Shown here: positions 11,966 through 22,890 of the stretch, piece by piece
Layout of the letters: each line of letters opens with the position of its first letter
Position numbering within the stretch: position 1 is the stretch's first letter
Source of the DNA: Pollenia angustigena
Taxonomy: Eukaryota > Arthropoda > Insecta > Diptera > Polleniidae
Assembly: GCA_930367215.1 (NCBI GenBank)
Contig: OV884059.1
Location: 30,433,882 to 30,497,881 of the forward strand
Direction: 5' to 3'
DNA length: 64,000 bases
Position numbers and translations under genes: made by a program
Notes under the pieces: generated by a model
What the model was told of the DNA's origin: nothing
The model's input: only the letters and a program-made list of their open reading frames with translations
The model's database searches: none

Positions 11966-12754
11966 AAATTTTGCATTTTTAATAACCCTGCGGGAAATTT
12001 GTGTCAACTGGTCCAACAGACTGGTCCTGGTAGTTGTGAAAATAGAACAGGTACAAAAAGAAAGAACTCATGACCAGTGAAAGGAGAACCAATCATGTAA
12101 CTGGTTTATGAAGAACAAAAAGGTAGAAAAAGTAATGAATTACAGTAGTCTTCACCGGTGGTGTGATACATTTTTTGGGGACTTTCCAAAATTTGGCTCT
12201 TGAATTTAATTCTAGGGCTTGTTTTATTGAAATAATACTACATCGTATTGAAATAATACTACATTGTAGTAACTGTCACTAAACTCGTCCATTGAGAATA
12301 GATAGTGACTAGTCAAATGGTGTCATTTGACCCTCTCCAATGACAACCCCATGTAAAAGTGATAGGTCTTATTCATAGAAAGTGTTAAAACTAGAACCGG
12401 TCTCCACCACAAAAGACCTATCACGGGACTTCATTTTGTAGAGTACATTTAAATTTTCATACAAAATAAAAAGAACGGTACAAAAATATAAAGGACAATC
12501 ACCCTTCGTGGTTAGCAAAAATCACAACAAATACCACACCATTAAACAATCTATTACAAAACGTTTATCATGGTTGGCATATTTGTTGCAAAATTTGTCT
12601 ATAAGTTTTTTTTTATCAGGACAGCGATGAACATGTTTTCGTCTAAATACGAATACGCCAACCACTTGAGGAACTTTGACCTCTTGATAATACATCCACT
12701 GAAAAAAGCGCCGTACACCTTTAATGAGTTATTTTTGCGAAGAGGTTGAAAAAA
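11966..12754. other. Intergenic DNA with repeat debris
   Basis: No coding signal. A stretch near 12290-12360 (GTCATTTGACCCTCTCC) is weakly similar to 23010-23040, so an old dispersed repeat is likely. Confidence 0.35.
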
Positions 12755-14428
12755 AATTAGTATTGTGGTTATTTTTGTTAAACTGTTTTATTAGACTGGT
12801 CGCATCTTGTATGGGATTTTTCTTTTAAATTTAATTGTTTGCGCTGCTTAAAATATGAGGTTTGGTGTAAGAAATCATGATCGAATTTTTCAGGTCAATC
12901 CGACAGTGCCTAGCCGTGCCGGGTGGGGCCCAAAGTTCCCCATATTATAAAAAACATCTTTTCTATCAGATCTTTATAGTTATACTAGTTGAAAAAGTTG
13001 AAAAATATGGCTTCGTTACGATCTTCCGCAGAGAAAGTACTTCAAGTGTGCCAAATTTCAGCTTCCTATGTCATCAGATGGCTTCAGAAAGTTGCGGAAA
13101 GAATAGGACATACATACAAACATCCTGACATACTAAGACATTATATATTGTATAGATAGATTAACATATGTTCGCGCAACTCAAAAACGCTTTAGCTTAT
13201 TGAAAAACTAAAAAAAACCGAAATTCCGCAATAAAATTTACTTTAAGAAAGTTAAAATTTTTTTCTTTATGTTGGCTTTGGTTTTCGAGATATACCGTTA
13301 TTTCGAAATTTAAGGAGGTTGCACAACATATGTTCGCGTAGCTCAAAAGCGCTTTAGTTTATTGAAAAACTAAAAAAAACCGAAATTCCGCAATAAAATA
13401 CATAAAATCAAAAGTTGTTAACAGATTTTAATCATTTCTAGCTTGTTTTGTTTGCAATGTTGTTTTTTATATGATTGTATAAAATTAGAAGTATAGCTGC
13501 ATTTTTAAATTTTTTATGAATTTTTAAAAACAAAAATTCCGAAATTTTAATAAAAAAATTATTTTTTTTTCCAGAAAAAAAAATTATGTTTCTAAAACGA
13601 CTGCGCATATAAGAAAAACGTTTCATCCTTCTTAAAGTAAATTTTATTGCGGAATTTCGGTTTTTTTAGTTTTTCAATAAACTAAAGCGTTTTTGAGCTA
13701 CGCGAACATATGTTGTGCAACCTCCTTCATTTTCGAAATAACGGTATATCTCGAAAACCAAAACCAACATAAAGAAAAAAATTTTAACGTTCTTAAAGTA
13801 AATTTTATTGCGGAATTTCGGTTTTTTTTAGTTTTTCAATAAGCTAAAGCGTTTTTGAGTTGCGCGAACATATGTTAATCTATCTATACAATATATAATG
13901 TCTTAGTATGTCAGGATGATTGCATGTATGTCCTATTCTTTCCGCAACATTCTGAAGCCATCTGATGACATAGGAAGCTGAAATTTGGCACACTTGAAGT
14001 ACTTTCTCTGCGGAAGATCGTAACGAAGCAATATTTTTGATTTTCGGCTTTTCAACTAGTATAACTATAAAATCTGATAGAAAATATGTTTTTTTTATAA
14101 AATGGGGAACTTTGGGCCGCACCCGGCACGGCTAGGCACCGTCGGATTGACCTGAAAAATTAGATCATGATTTCTTACACCAAACCTCATATTTTAAGCA
14201 AAATTGCGACCAGTCTACTGTTTATGGTTTTTTAACCAAATTTTGATATTTTTATTTAGGCTAAAGTTCAACAAATTTAATTTTCATTGAATTATTTTTA
14301 TGAAAAAAGGTATTTTATAACATGAAATAAATTAAAATTTATTAACAATTTTTAATTCTTGACGGCCGCGGGGCTCGAACCCAGGCTTTCACGGACAGGT
14401 TACCCGTTCATGTTTCAATTGTAGCCAA
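12755..14428 (-). mobile_element. SINE-like repeat (minus), split by a foldback element
   Basis: The family tail, inverted, starts at 12755 (AATTAGTATTGTGG) and is interrupted at about 12791. It resumes at 14211 with CTGTTTATGG and continues to the inverted tRNA-like part (GGGGCTCGAACCCAGG at 14371). The interrupting DNA is the foldback 12792-14217. The CTGTTT flanking both junctions is the remnant of its target duplication. Confidence 0.6.
12792..14217. mobile_element. Foldback element with ~0.6 kb inverted arms
   Basis: Left arm 12792-13399 and right arm 13641-14217 are near-identical reverse complements, starting TAGACTGGTCGCA at each outer end and surrounding a 241 bp AT-rich spacer. Each arm contains a direct repeat of about 75 bp at 162 bp spacing (ACATATGTTCGCG... 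to ...ATTCCGCAATAAAA, left-arm copies at 13163 and 13325). It is noncoding. Flanks share CTGTTT, compatible with an 8-9 bp duplication as seen for Drosophila FB elements; relation to FB is inference. Confidence 0.75.
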
Positions 14429-14504
14429 AAAAAAAAAATTAAATTAATTTCAGCGAAAATTTTCCCGAAAATTTAGTTCGAGAAAAAACAAATGATATTA
14501 TTAT

Positions 14505-14825
14505 TTGCGGCTACCTAAACGGTGTTAAGAATCGTTCCGAGGAAGTTCAAGTTGTTTATTGAGATCTAAGGTGCATTTTTGTGGCTGATTGTGTCCTTGA
14601 ATTATGAAGCTGAACATGGGAAAAAGGTAAAAAAAATCGAATTTTCGGGAAATTTTTCACTTTTGCGGCTACCTAAACGATGCTTAGAATCATTCACAGG
14701 TAGTTTATATGTTTTTAAAAGTTGTTCACGAAGATCTAAGGTACATCCTTGTGGCTGATTGTTCAATTTTGAACGGTTTGCTACCTATGGACCAGCACAG
14801 GGGAAAAAAGTTAAAAAAAAATGAT
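14505..14825 (+). repeat. Two tandem ~158 bp units
   Basis: GCGGCTACCTAAACG begins at 14507 and again at 14665. Both units continue with GA(A)GATCTAAGGT, GTGGCTGATTGT and a GGGAAAAA stretch. The copies are diverged, so the duplication is old. Confidence 0.65.
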
Positions 14826-15129
14826 TTTTTTAAAGTGTTTTGCGATTTTCATCTTGAAGATGAAGTTTTTTTGATTTACTATGTTTACAATTTGTTCTTT
14901 ATGGCAAGATCTACAACTCTGTCTCAGATGGTAAATCAAAATTCCGAACGGTTTGCAAAATATGAGCCTTAGAAAATTATCACTTTTTGCAAAAATGACA
15001 CCGTGGCCCCAAATCTTTGGGGGGCCCATAAAAAAGTGCATGACTTTGGGCAAAACTGGGAGACACGGGTCTTTTTTTTGGTCTTTTATCACGTAGTGGT
15101 GTCCGTATATGGTTATTTTTTTCGTGTTG

Positions 15130-15243
15130 AACTGTGTAATTTAATGCAAATTAAATTTGATGAACTAAAGCCTAATTAAAATTATCAAAATTTGGACTAA
15201 AAACCATTAACATTTTAACAAAAATAACCACAATACTAATTAG
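15130..15243 (+). repeat. SINE-like family tail, isolated
   Basis: Matches the family tail from AATTAAATTTGATGAACT to CCACAATACTAATT. With the inverted tail beginning at 12755 it brackets 12755-15243, so this locus has tails facing outward at both ends. Confidence 0.6.
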
Positions 15244-15329
15244 TGTTAAAAGCTAGGGCACGAGATCTATGTTTACATTTGTCCTTCAAGTGGTGCTGAA
15301 AAAGATCAACAGAAAAAAGAAAGACAAAA

Positions 15330-15645
15330 AAATTAAGACCAAAAATGTACTTTGGACTTCGAGAAGAATTCTTGACAAAAAGTACGATAAAACGGAAGTA
15401 AGAAAGAACATGTAAATCAATTAAAATAGATAATCATCCAAAACAAATTTTGATCCACCAAGAGTTAATTACAATTTGGTTTAAAGATTGATGTTTGACT
15501 ATTGACTGCCAGCAGTCGTCAATGGCTGTGAGTGTTAAAGGGCAAACCCCTCTGAAGAGATTGAGTGGTTACAATAGAAACATGTAAGTGCAACCTGCCC
15601 GTAAAAGCCTGGGTTCGAGCCCCGCGGCAGTCAAGAATGAAAAAT
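15330..15645 (+). mobile_element. tRNA-derived SINE-like repeat, copy b
   Basis: Head (TTCTTGACAAAAAGTACG near 15370), degenerate A-box region (GTCAATGGCTGTGAG, about 15518) and a good B box (GGGTTCGAGCCCC, about 15610). The tail is replaced at 15646 by the Helentron-like repeat, which appears to have inserted in or after AAGAATGAAAAA. Confidence 0.6.
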
Positions 15646-16310
15646 CTATATATATATATAAAACAGGATGTGTGTATGTATGTATGTAACGTATTGACTC
15701 CAAAACAGCTGGGCCGATTTTGGTGAAATTCTCAGGGAATCTTCAGAATATTCAGGCGGGTGACACTGTGAAGTCTTGGACGATTTTTTCTTTAAAATGA
15801 TCGCCATGGTCCAACTTAGATTTATACGAAAAGAAAATTGTGCCCCGCCCACTTTTACGCCCACTTTTTTCGAATTACCTAAAATCAAAAAACGGCTCCA
15901 TCGATTTGACAAATTTTTGTTTTAAATGTTCGTATTGATCCATTTTAAGTTTTCATCGAAAGAAAAATTTACCACGCCTATTTTTACGCCCACTTTTTCT
16001 ATTAAGCGCATAACTTGAGAACGGCTTGACCGATTTGGACGATTTTTTCTTTTAAATGTTTGCAATGGTCCAACTTTGGGTTTTACGGGAAGAACATTTT
16101 GTCCCGCCCACTTTTTTGATTTACCTAAAATCAAAAAACGGCTCTATCGATTTGACAAATTTTTCTTTTAAATATTCGTATTAATCCGTTTTACGTTTTA
16201 AGAAAAATGTACCACGCCTACTTTTACGCCCACTTTTTCTATTGAGCGCATAATTTTTTTCTTTAAAATCATCGCCATGGTCCAACTTAGGTTTTTACGG
16301 AAAGAAAATG
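15646..16310 (+). mobile_element. Helentron-like repeat with internal tandem copies
   Basis: Starts TCTATATATATATAAAAC followed by GTATGTATGTATGT and then 'gggccgattttggtgaaattct', a layout familiar from fly DINE/Helentron repeats. Inside, a module with ATCGCCATGGTCCAACTTA and CACGCC(T/C)A-TTTTACGCCCAC recurs about three times (15800, 16060, 16270). No Rep/helicase was seen, so it is non-autonomous. Family assignment rests on composition and layout. Confidence 0.5.
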
Positions 16311-16774
16311 TTTGTGGGTTTTTGCTGAATTTACCTCTAAAAGTTCTGCCAACACTGGTTCCATATAAAAAAACACAAAATTGATTTGAAGTTTTTCTAA
16401 AATATTCTAACGTTCTATTTTCGCTTGCTGCTAATTTTTTTAAACCATCCATCACTAGTGTTGAACGAGGGTATACAAAGTTTGTCAGTCCCTGTGAAAT
16501 ATGTTTAATATTAATCTTAGACCCCACAGTGTATATATTTTCGGTCCTTGAATAATTCTAAGACGATTAAGCAATGTCCGTCTGTTAAAATCACGCTCAC
16601 TTTTGAAAGACTCCAAAGAAAAGAACAATATTGGTGTCAAATTGTTTCTAGTTCTTATATCTAGCAAAATCAGTTCAGTAGGGTAAGACTTATAAGGCGA
16701 ATTGTGAAACAACATTAAAAAATTGATAATTTTCTTACAAAAGTTGACATAAATATATGGTGGTGGAATGCACG
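16311..16774 (-). other. Unrecognised open stretches on the minus strand
   Basis: Two overlapping minus-strand frames (76 codons at 16485-16715, about 70 useful codons at 16310-16527) have a fairly even, protein-like composition, but no domain was recognised and they are in different frames. They may be remains of a transposon protein. Confidence 0.25.
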
Positions 16775-17520
16775 AATTGAGATTAGATCAACGATCATCA
16801 CGCTATGCCCCCAGGGGCCAAGCACTTTTCGTGAATTTCACACACACAATACGAAGGTTTAAAAAACAAAAACAAAACACATAGTTAATGTCTCAAACGA
16901 GTAAATTTATTTTTCTCTCTTTTCCAGAATTGGTGTTTCATTGCACACAACCCAGGGGCGAATTTGTCGATTACAGAAGCGATGATATGATAGACACGAG
17001 TAAGATAGTAATGCACACCATCTGAGTTACAACCTAGTACACTTTTTCGAATGCCTTGCCGCGTTTGTGGAGTAAACGACTACCACTTGCACACAAAGTA
17101 AGGGGGATAGTGAAGTGTTCATTCAATAAATATAAACTCAGTACTGCTTCACACACATTGTAAGCAGGCAGTAGACAGTCTATACACAATCTCGATTACT
17201 TCGTGGGCAAGTAGAAGTAAAAGATGAACGAAATTCATTTTTGTAATTTCTATACACTTCCGTCATACACTTTGTATGCTAGAATTCATTGAACACGAAG
17301 TGATACACACTTTATTGAAGAGATGTGATGTGGTATGCAAAGTTCGCCGCTGGGAATATGCACTCACCACTACATACACATTTTTAACTGGCTCTCTTTG
17401 TGGTGACCGCTGGATTAGATTTTGTTCAAATACGTTTTATATGACTAGAAATCATACTACTAAATTTCGTGAGAACAACGGGGCTAAATAAACGTGTTCT
17501 CGGAAACATTATCAACTGTA
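16775..17520. repeat. Dispersed repeat R, copy 1
   Basis: TAGATCAACGATCATCACGC, the CCCCAGGGGCC core and ACTTTTCGTGAATTTCACAC (16775-16850) recur at 21418-21490. The part near 17360-17410 (CACTCACCACTACATACAC) recurs at 22843-22890. Copy 2 lacks most of the interior and holds an hAT insertion. No coding capacity was recognised. Confidence 0.55.
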
Positions 17521-19055
17521 GCTAAATAAGCTACACCTTTTAAACGCTGCAACGGCAATAAAAATAATAAATATTTAACAACCATTCAAGCCCTTTTAAA
17601 GGAAAAGAGAAATCTTAGAAGAAAAATGGCAACTACACCGTTCTCCTACCTTGAAATTCAACGGAAGCACTGTTTTTTACTTATTTCAAACTGAAATTTC
17701 GAAACCCCAAACTAACCTTTCAAAACCCATTGGCAGATTTGATCAACCAGTGGTCTAGATTAAATTCGCATTGCAACAATCGAGGCTGGCTTTATTTTCT
17801 TGCACAGTTTAATTTATATATCCCATATAGAGTCCACTCCTGAAATATCTCAACTCTCGGTGGAGGGTATCAAAGGTTCGGCCCAGTCGAATATAGCATC
17901 CTTAATTGTCCTACTTGTTGTTGAAGAAAAGATAACTCATATGAAAATCGTAAAAAGAATAGATATTGAAAAGATGAGCCAGAAAAAAGTACAACAGATA
18001 AAAAAAACAAATAAAAAAGTTTTAAATCAGAAGAAGAACACATAAAGGGGAATACATTGATTGATTTAACAAAAAAGAAAACAAAACGAAAAACTGAAAT
18101 AAAACACTCTTACGGACAGTAAAATTTTCTTGTTTAGAAAAAAATTAAACATCGAACTTTTATGTACCTTGAAATCTGAGTGTGTTGGTGCTTTTTGCTA
18201 TCAAAAGAAGAGACAACGTTTAAGTGCCAAATTTTTTTTTTTTTTTTTTGCTTTATTCTTATAATTTTTTGTTTTTTAATCTTTTACCTTAAAGTGTGCT
18301 TTTTTAAAGATTTTTTTTTAATATGTATGCCAATTTTTTGTTTTATATGGAAGAAGTAATGCAATAGGTATTAAAATTTGATGTTAAGGAAAATCTATTC
18401 AAATATATATCGTGTAGTAGCCCAGTAAAAACTTCGCCTACAAAATAATGTGTTAAGTAATCAGAAAAACTTAAGGGCACTACTTACAATTCTAGTGAAA
18501 GAACCAATGAATTTTACAAGGGATATCCCAAAAATGAACGCATAAAAAAGTAAGTCATTATTTTTTTACCGGCATACATCCAGAAATAAGTAGTTATAGA
18601 AGTTGTCATAGCAGCAGTAATAGAAGAAAGCTACTGAATAATGGGTGAGAGAAACTATTAATTTTGAAAAAGTAAGCGAAGTTTTTACTGGGAATGTAGT
18701 AGCCTTAGGGAAAATTCTTTACAATATCTGTAACTTAGTTCAAACTGACAACTTTAGTCCCTTAAACTTATATCTATCTTACTTCCAAATAAGGAATAAG
18801 GAAATGTTCTCTAAATACCTTAACAGTCTACTTTTGGATTTCTCGGAGACAATCGACTTCAATAAGAGACAGAAAGATTACAAAGACAAATGTCAAACAA
18901 AATTCTTAACTGCCTACTCTCTAGATTACTTGGGTAATGCAAAGTAACTAAGACCCGACAACAAACAGAGACAATAAAATGCTGTGCTCAATTATATTTT
19001 TTTTTTTTAAATAAGTAAAATATGCAAGTGTCTTAATTAACAATATTTAGAAGCA
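17521..19055. other. Intergenic DNA with one ambiguous 100-codon frame
   Basis: The plus-strand frame at 18645-18947 has a protein-like composition but no ATG at its start and no recognised domain; it could be a gene fragment or chance. Another lysine-rich frame (17800-18045) is not credible. CCCAGTAAAAACTT at 18422 resembles the terminus of the element that begins at 19056, with no partner found. Confidence 0.3.
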
Positions 19056-19906
19056 CCCAGCAAAAACTTTACTTACCTGGTAAGTTAGCAAGTAGCAAGG
19101 TGTTCACAGAATTCAGTACTAACAATGCACTTACTACAAGTACAAAAATATCTACCCTGAAGGAATCCTGGTTGAAAGTGTCTCCAAGTCACCAGTTTTG
19201 TTGACTATATTGGTGACATTGTCAACGAAATGTCTACACTACGTTACATTTGCCACTATATTTGGCTTTAATACAAAAAAGATTTTATCAATAACAACTG
19301 AGAAGTACAATTCCTATAAAAGTTGAAGAAATAAAAAAAAAAAGGATTGTATGATTTCGTATTCTTACAAAAAGTGTCTACAAATGTTCCCAAAGGAACT
19401 ACCTAGTCAGTAGTACCAACGTCAGTAGCAGATTTCCAATGACACGCACATGTTAAATGTCTATTGTAAATAACATTGCCTGGGGTATAATAAGTCACTA
19501 GTACTGGTGACTGTGTCGATAGTAAAGCAGTACAGATTCACTAGTAACATTTCCTGCAGGGTAGTTATAATTTGACTACGAGTAAATTGAATTGTAAGTA
19601 CTTACAATATACTAACTAGAAGCCAAAAAATCACTAGTTAATAGACCTAATGAGTAGTTATTGAGTACGTTACCAGTAAGTAAAATTATGTACTGAAAAA
19701 AAATACAAATAATAACTAATTATTGAGCTGATTATTAGTAAGCAAATATTCAGTAGTGAAAATAACAGAAGTAATAAGTAGTTGCTGTCATTACTAGAGT
19801 ACTTGTCGAAGTTTTCAGAATAATGACAATTGTAATGACACTACTTACCAGGTAACGTATGAAATAACTACCACCTATTACTAAAAATCAAAAAGTTTTT
19901 CCTGGG
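19056..19906. mobile_element. 851 bp element, CCCAG(C/G)AAAAACTTT ends
   Basis: CCCAGCAAAAACTTT at 19056 and inverted CCCAGGAAAAACTTT ending at 19906. Just inside the left end TTACCTGGTAAG is present, and its near-inverse CTTACCAGGTAA lies near the right end. The interior is crowded with TACTAGT / GTACTGGT / GTAAGTA motifs in both directions. No TSD was confirmed. Two more elements with CCCAGC ends follow at 29049 and 30041, but their interiors differ. Confidence 0.5.
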
Positions 19907-20140
19907 CAGCTCTACTTGTATAGAATGATTGCGGACTTTGACTTCAAAACTAGACACTAAAGACCAATTCAAGAAAATAGTTGCCGAACAAACTACTTGC
20001 TCTCTCGCTCTCTCTTAAAAGTAAAATGTCAAACTAAATATGAAAAAAAATTTTCCCCGGACAAAAAAATTTTGTTCGGAACGCATGTGTGAATCGAGCT
20101 TAAGAGGCAGTAAAAATACACCAACTTTTTAATAAAATAG

Positions 20141-20270
20141 ACTTGAGTGCCCAGGTAGGCTTGTTGGTAGTGAGCTAGCCTATCAGCGCCGGGGTTGCGG
20201 GTTCGATTCCTGCCAGAGACTCTGGTTTCTTTCCTGCAGATACGCGTAGCGAGATTAGCTTAGAAAATTT
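20141..20270 (+). mobile_element. Second tRNA-like SINE head
   Basis: A-box-like TGGTAGTGAGC (20165) and B box GGGTTCGATTCC (20199) lie at tRNA-like spacing. The 5' part starts GCCCAGGTAGGC and the downstream CTCTGGTTTCTTTCC does not close a tRNA acceptor stem. It is therefore called a SINE head and not a functional tRNA gene. Its sequence differs from the other SINE-like family. Confidence 0.5.
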
Positions 20271-20289
20271 AAAAAAAAAGAATGTTATT

Positions 20290-20760
20290 CCCTCTCATGC
20301 TAAATTTCTGGGTAAGAAACAGTCCGTATGCAATTGTTTTGTTTGTTTACGTTGCCGCTCAGATCGAAATGAGCCTCATCACACATTGAAAAGACAATTC
20401 AGCAAGTTCTCGTCCTCTTTCACCTTTCAAGCATCTTCTGGCAACGAATTGGCAAGTCTGCTGCATTAAGTTTATTAGCCATTTGATTTTTGTAGGGGAA
20501 TAAGTTCAAATCCTTATACGTTACTGTCTGAAAAGTCTGCCTACTGACACCTATTTGAGCAGATAATCTCCCTGTTGAAACACTTGGGCTGCTTTGTGTG
20601 GCAGCAGCTACGGCAGTAATAGTTTCCTCTGTTCGCACAAAAGGGTTTCAATTATAAGGTCTTCTTGTGGCTGTTCCATGCTCTGTAAAACTATTAACAA
20701 GTCTCATAATAGTCCATCTACTCGGAGGGTTGCCGCCACACGTGCACCTTTATTCACTTT
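20290..20760 (-). pseudogene. Broken DD41D-type mariner transposase, N-terminal half
   Basis: On the minus strand from about 20750 downward, the conceptual protein shows the paired helix-turn-helix of Tc1/mariner transposases: NPPSRWTIMRLVNSF, then VRTEETITAVAAAT and the second helix region IGVSRQTFQTV (about 20420-20640). After a frameshift comes the first catalytic block (DEAHFDLSGNVNKQ, near 20370). The reading frame is broken at least twice and the C-terminal half is missing. Its first catalytic block resembles the transposase at 25559-26202, so it belongs to the same mariner group. No TIR was found on either side. Confidence 0.7.
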
Positions 20761-20990
20761 GATCCAAAACTACAGACTCCAATGCGGGATGCGGCAGGCA
20801 ATCCAGATTCTTTTTCAGTGTCCTAATTTTCCATTTTTCCTTTTAATCTAAGGATCAATCAAGTTCCAGAGAACTTAGTTAAAAAAAAAACTATCATGTT
20901 TTCTTTTGGTAGCAGCTTTCATCAGCCACCATGTAGAATAACCTGAAGAATTGACTTCAAGAGTCCTAAAAGTATTAGACTATTCTATTA
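20761..20990. other. Intergenic DNA
   Basis: No coding or structural signal beyond possible remnants of the adjoining mariner. Confidence 0.35.
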
Positions 20991-21152
20991 AGGCCGTTAC
21001 ACACTACCCCACAAAGTCGTACGTATTTTATGAAAATGCTAATTATATCTAATTATTGTTTATAAATTTTCAAAAAACAATAACAACTTATCAGGACAGG
21101 GCTGCATTTTTATAAAATACGTAAGACTTTGTGGGATAGTGTGTAACGGCCT
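20991..21152. mobile_element. 162 bp Harbinger-type hairpin MITE with TTA duplication
   Basis: Arms of about 45 bp (20991-21035 and 21108-21152) begin AGGCCGTTACACACTA and pair with three mismatches. TTA lies directly outside both ends. GGCC-type termini and a 3 bp TTA/TWA duplication are the signature of PIF/Harbinger MITEs. A Harbinger-like transposase is present at 57639-59111 in this window; whether it mobilises this family is unknown. Confidence 0.7.
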
Positions 21153-21417
21153 TTAGTAAGAATTGATATTATTATTATTTCTAAACGTGATTCTTCAACA
21201 TTTAGGAAAATTGCACTTACGTCAATATTGCGCTGTAGTCCGAACGATTCCGTAAATCCGAAAAAGAATTAAACTATTATATGTCTGGATTAACGTGGTT
21301 TTACTGTACTTAGAAAAATAACATCAGGGCCCTGTTTCTCAAAACTACAAGTAAAATACATTAAAAATGCAACAATTTTACAAATTTTGGTTTTTGTTTC
21401 AAATATATTATACTTCT
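21153..21417. other. Short intergenic stretch
   Basis: Nothing recognised. Confidence 0.35.
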
Positions 21418-22890
21418 AGATCAACGATCATTACGCTATGCCCCCGGGGGCCGAGCACTTTTCGCGAATTTCACACACACACACAACACGAAGGTTAACG
21501 AAACAATTGTAAAAAGCCATAATTTTAAAAAACAAGAACAAAACACATAGTTAACAGCGATGCCAACTTAGTGCTTTTGGCACTATTTATGGTGCATTTT
21601 GATTCATCAAAACGCCAAAATTGTATCCTTAGTGCCAAACTAAGAAAAAGCACTAACTTGGTGCTTTTTCAATTTTTCGTTACTGCCTTTAGTGCTTTTT
21701 ACAATTTTTATTTTTTTCTATGATTTTTTAAAACTTTGATTATAAAGAGGATGACTTAGATGAGATTTGCTATTTGGGGTACAATTTTAAGAAGGCCTGC
21801 AAAGATTTTAAGATTTCAAATGATAAAAAAGTGATAAAAGATAGGTTATTTGCGAAGTAAGAGCTAGGCTTCCTAGCAACTTGTAAATTTTACAAAAGTC
21901 ACACTTTTAAGCGTTGACAACATATTAAGCAATCGTAATAAAAATTATGTATATTTTTGCAGCAAACATTTTTTTAAAGATGTAGACACTGTTTCAAAAA
22001 TAGAAAAAGGACGCAAAGGCTTTAAAAACAAAAAAAGAGCCGTTACTTGATATAAACAAAGTGTTTAATAAATTAACAACAGCTGACAGAAAATGCTTTT
22101 ATAACGAGCGTTGTGTAACCTGCCATTTTTCATGCGCTTTAGTTTTCAAACACACGACACTCGTCTCCGATTAACCGCGTGTTGTACACTTCTACCTCTA
22201 GTGCTATTGCAAAAAGGTTGACTAAGTATCAGAATACAAACATACACGTTTTTCTATTTTGCACCCTATGTGTGTTCTTCATTCATAAGCGTACATAGGT
22301 TAAAATAAGTGGACAATATCATACGCCAATTGTTTTATTAAACTCTGCACGATTTTAATATAGAATTATTTAAACGATAAAATATAAGGTTTTTTATTAA
22401 AATCAAGAATAAAGGTAATTGCAACAGCTACGATTTTTTCGTGTTACGAAAATCGAGCTCGCACTGTATTACTTTAAAACTGTTTTATGGCCAATTCAAA
22501 CTCAGCTGATGGTGATACAAGATGATATTTTTATTGAAGATAATAATACATTAAACATGTTTATATACGAATGTAAATATATTTTTTTATTAAACTTTGA
22601 ATGAAAATACCCCCTCAAAGCCGTCGCCTTTTTTTAAATTTTGGATGTATGTATTATTTTGCACAGCCGAATGCAACTTGTTTTGTGTTTAATTAAATTG
22701 TCAAAATGGCTTAGTGCTTTTTAACGCTTTTTTTGGTTCGAAATAGTGCTTTTTGAAATTTTAAAGTGCTTCTTGTTCTCAAAACGTTGGCATCACTGAT
22801 AGTTAATGTCTCAAACGAGTTAATTTATTTTCCTCTCTTTGCACTCACCACTACATACACATTTTTAACTGTCTCTCTTTGTGATGACCA
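21418..22890. repeat. Dispersed repeat R, copy 2 (split by hAT)
   Basis: 21418-21554 and 22799-22890 match parts of 16775-17520. The two halves join across the hAT insertion through the duplicated ATAGTTAA. Confidence 0.6.
21555..22798. mobile_element. 1.24 kb hAT element with perfect 8 bp TSD
   Basis: The ends are CAGCGATGCCAAC (21555) and, inverted, CAGTGATGCCAAC (22798). ATAGTTAA is duplicated exactly at 21547-21554 and 22799-22806. AGTGCTTTTT motifs are repeated near both ends (21575-21690 and 22710-22775), as in many hAT elements. No intact transposase; a 61-codon frame at 22419-22604 has no recognisable domain. Confidence 0.85.

Noticed and set aside
18645..18947. 100-codon frame as a real gene
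   Set aside because: Composition is plausible, but there is no ATG, no domain and no neighbouring exon that could be joined; left as ambiguous.
20141..20230. Functional tRNA gene
   Set aside because: A and B boxes are present, but 5' and 3' ends do not pair as an acceptor stem and the sequence continues into a SINE-like body.
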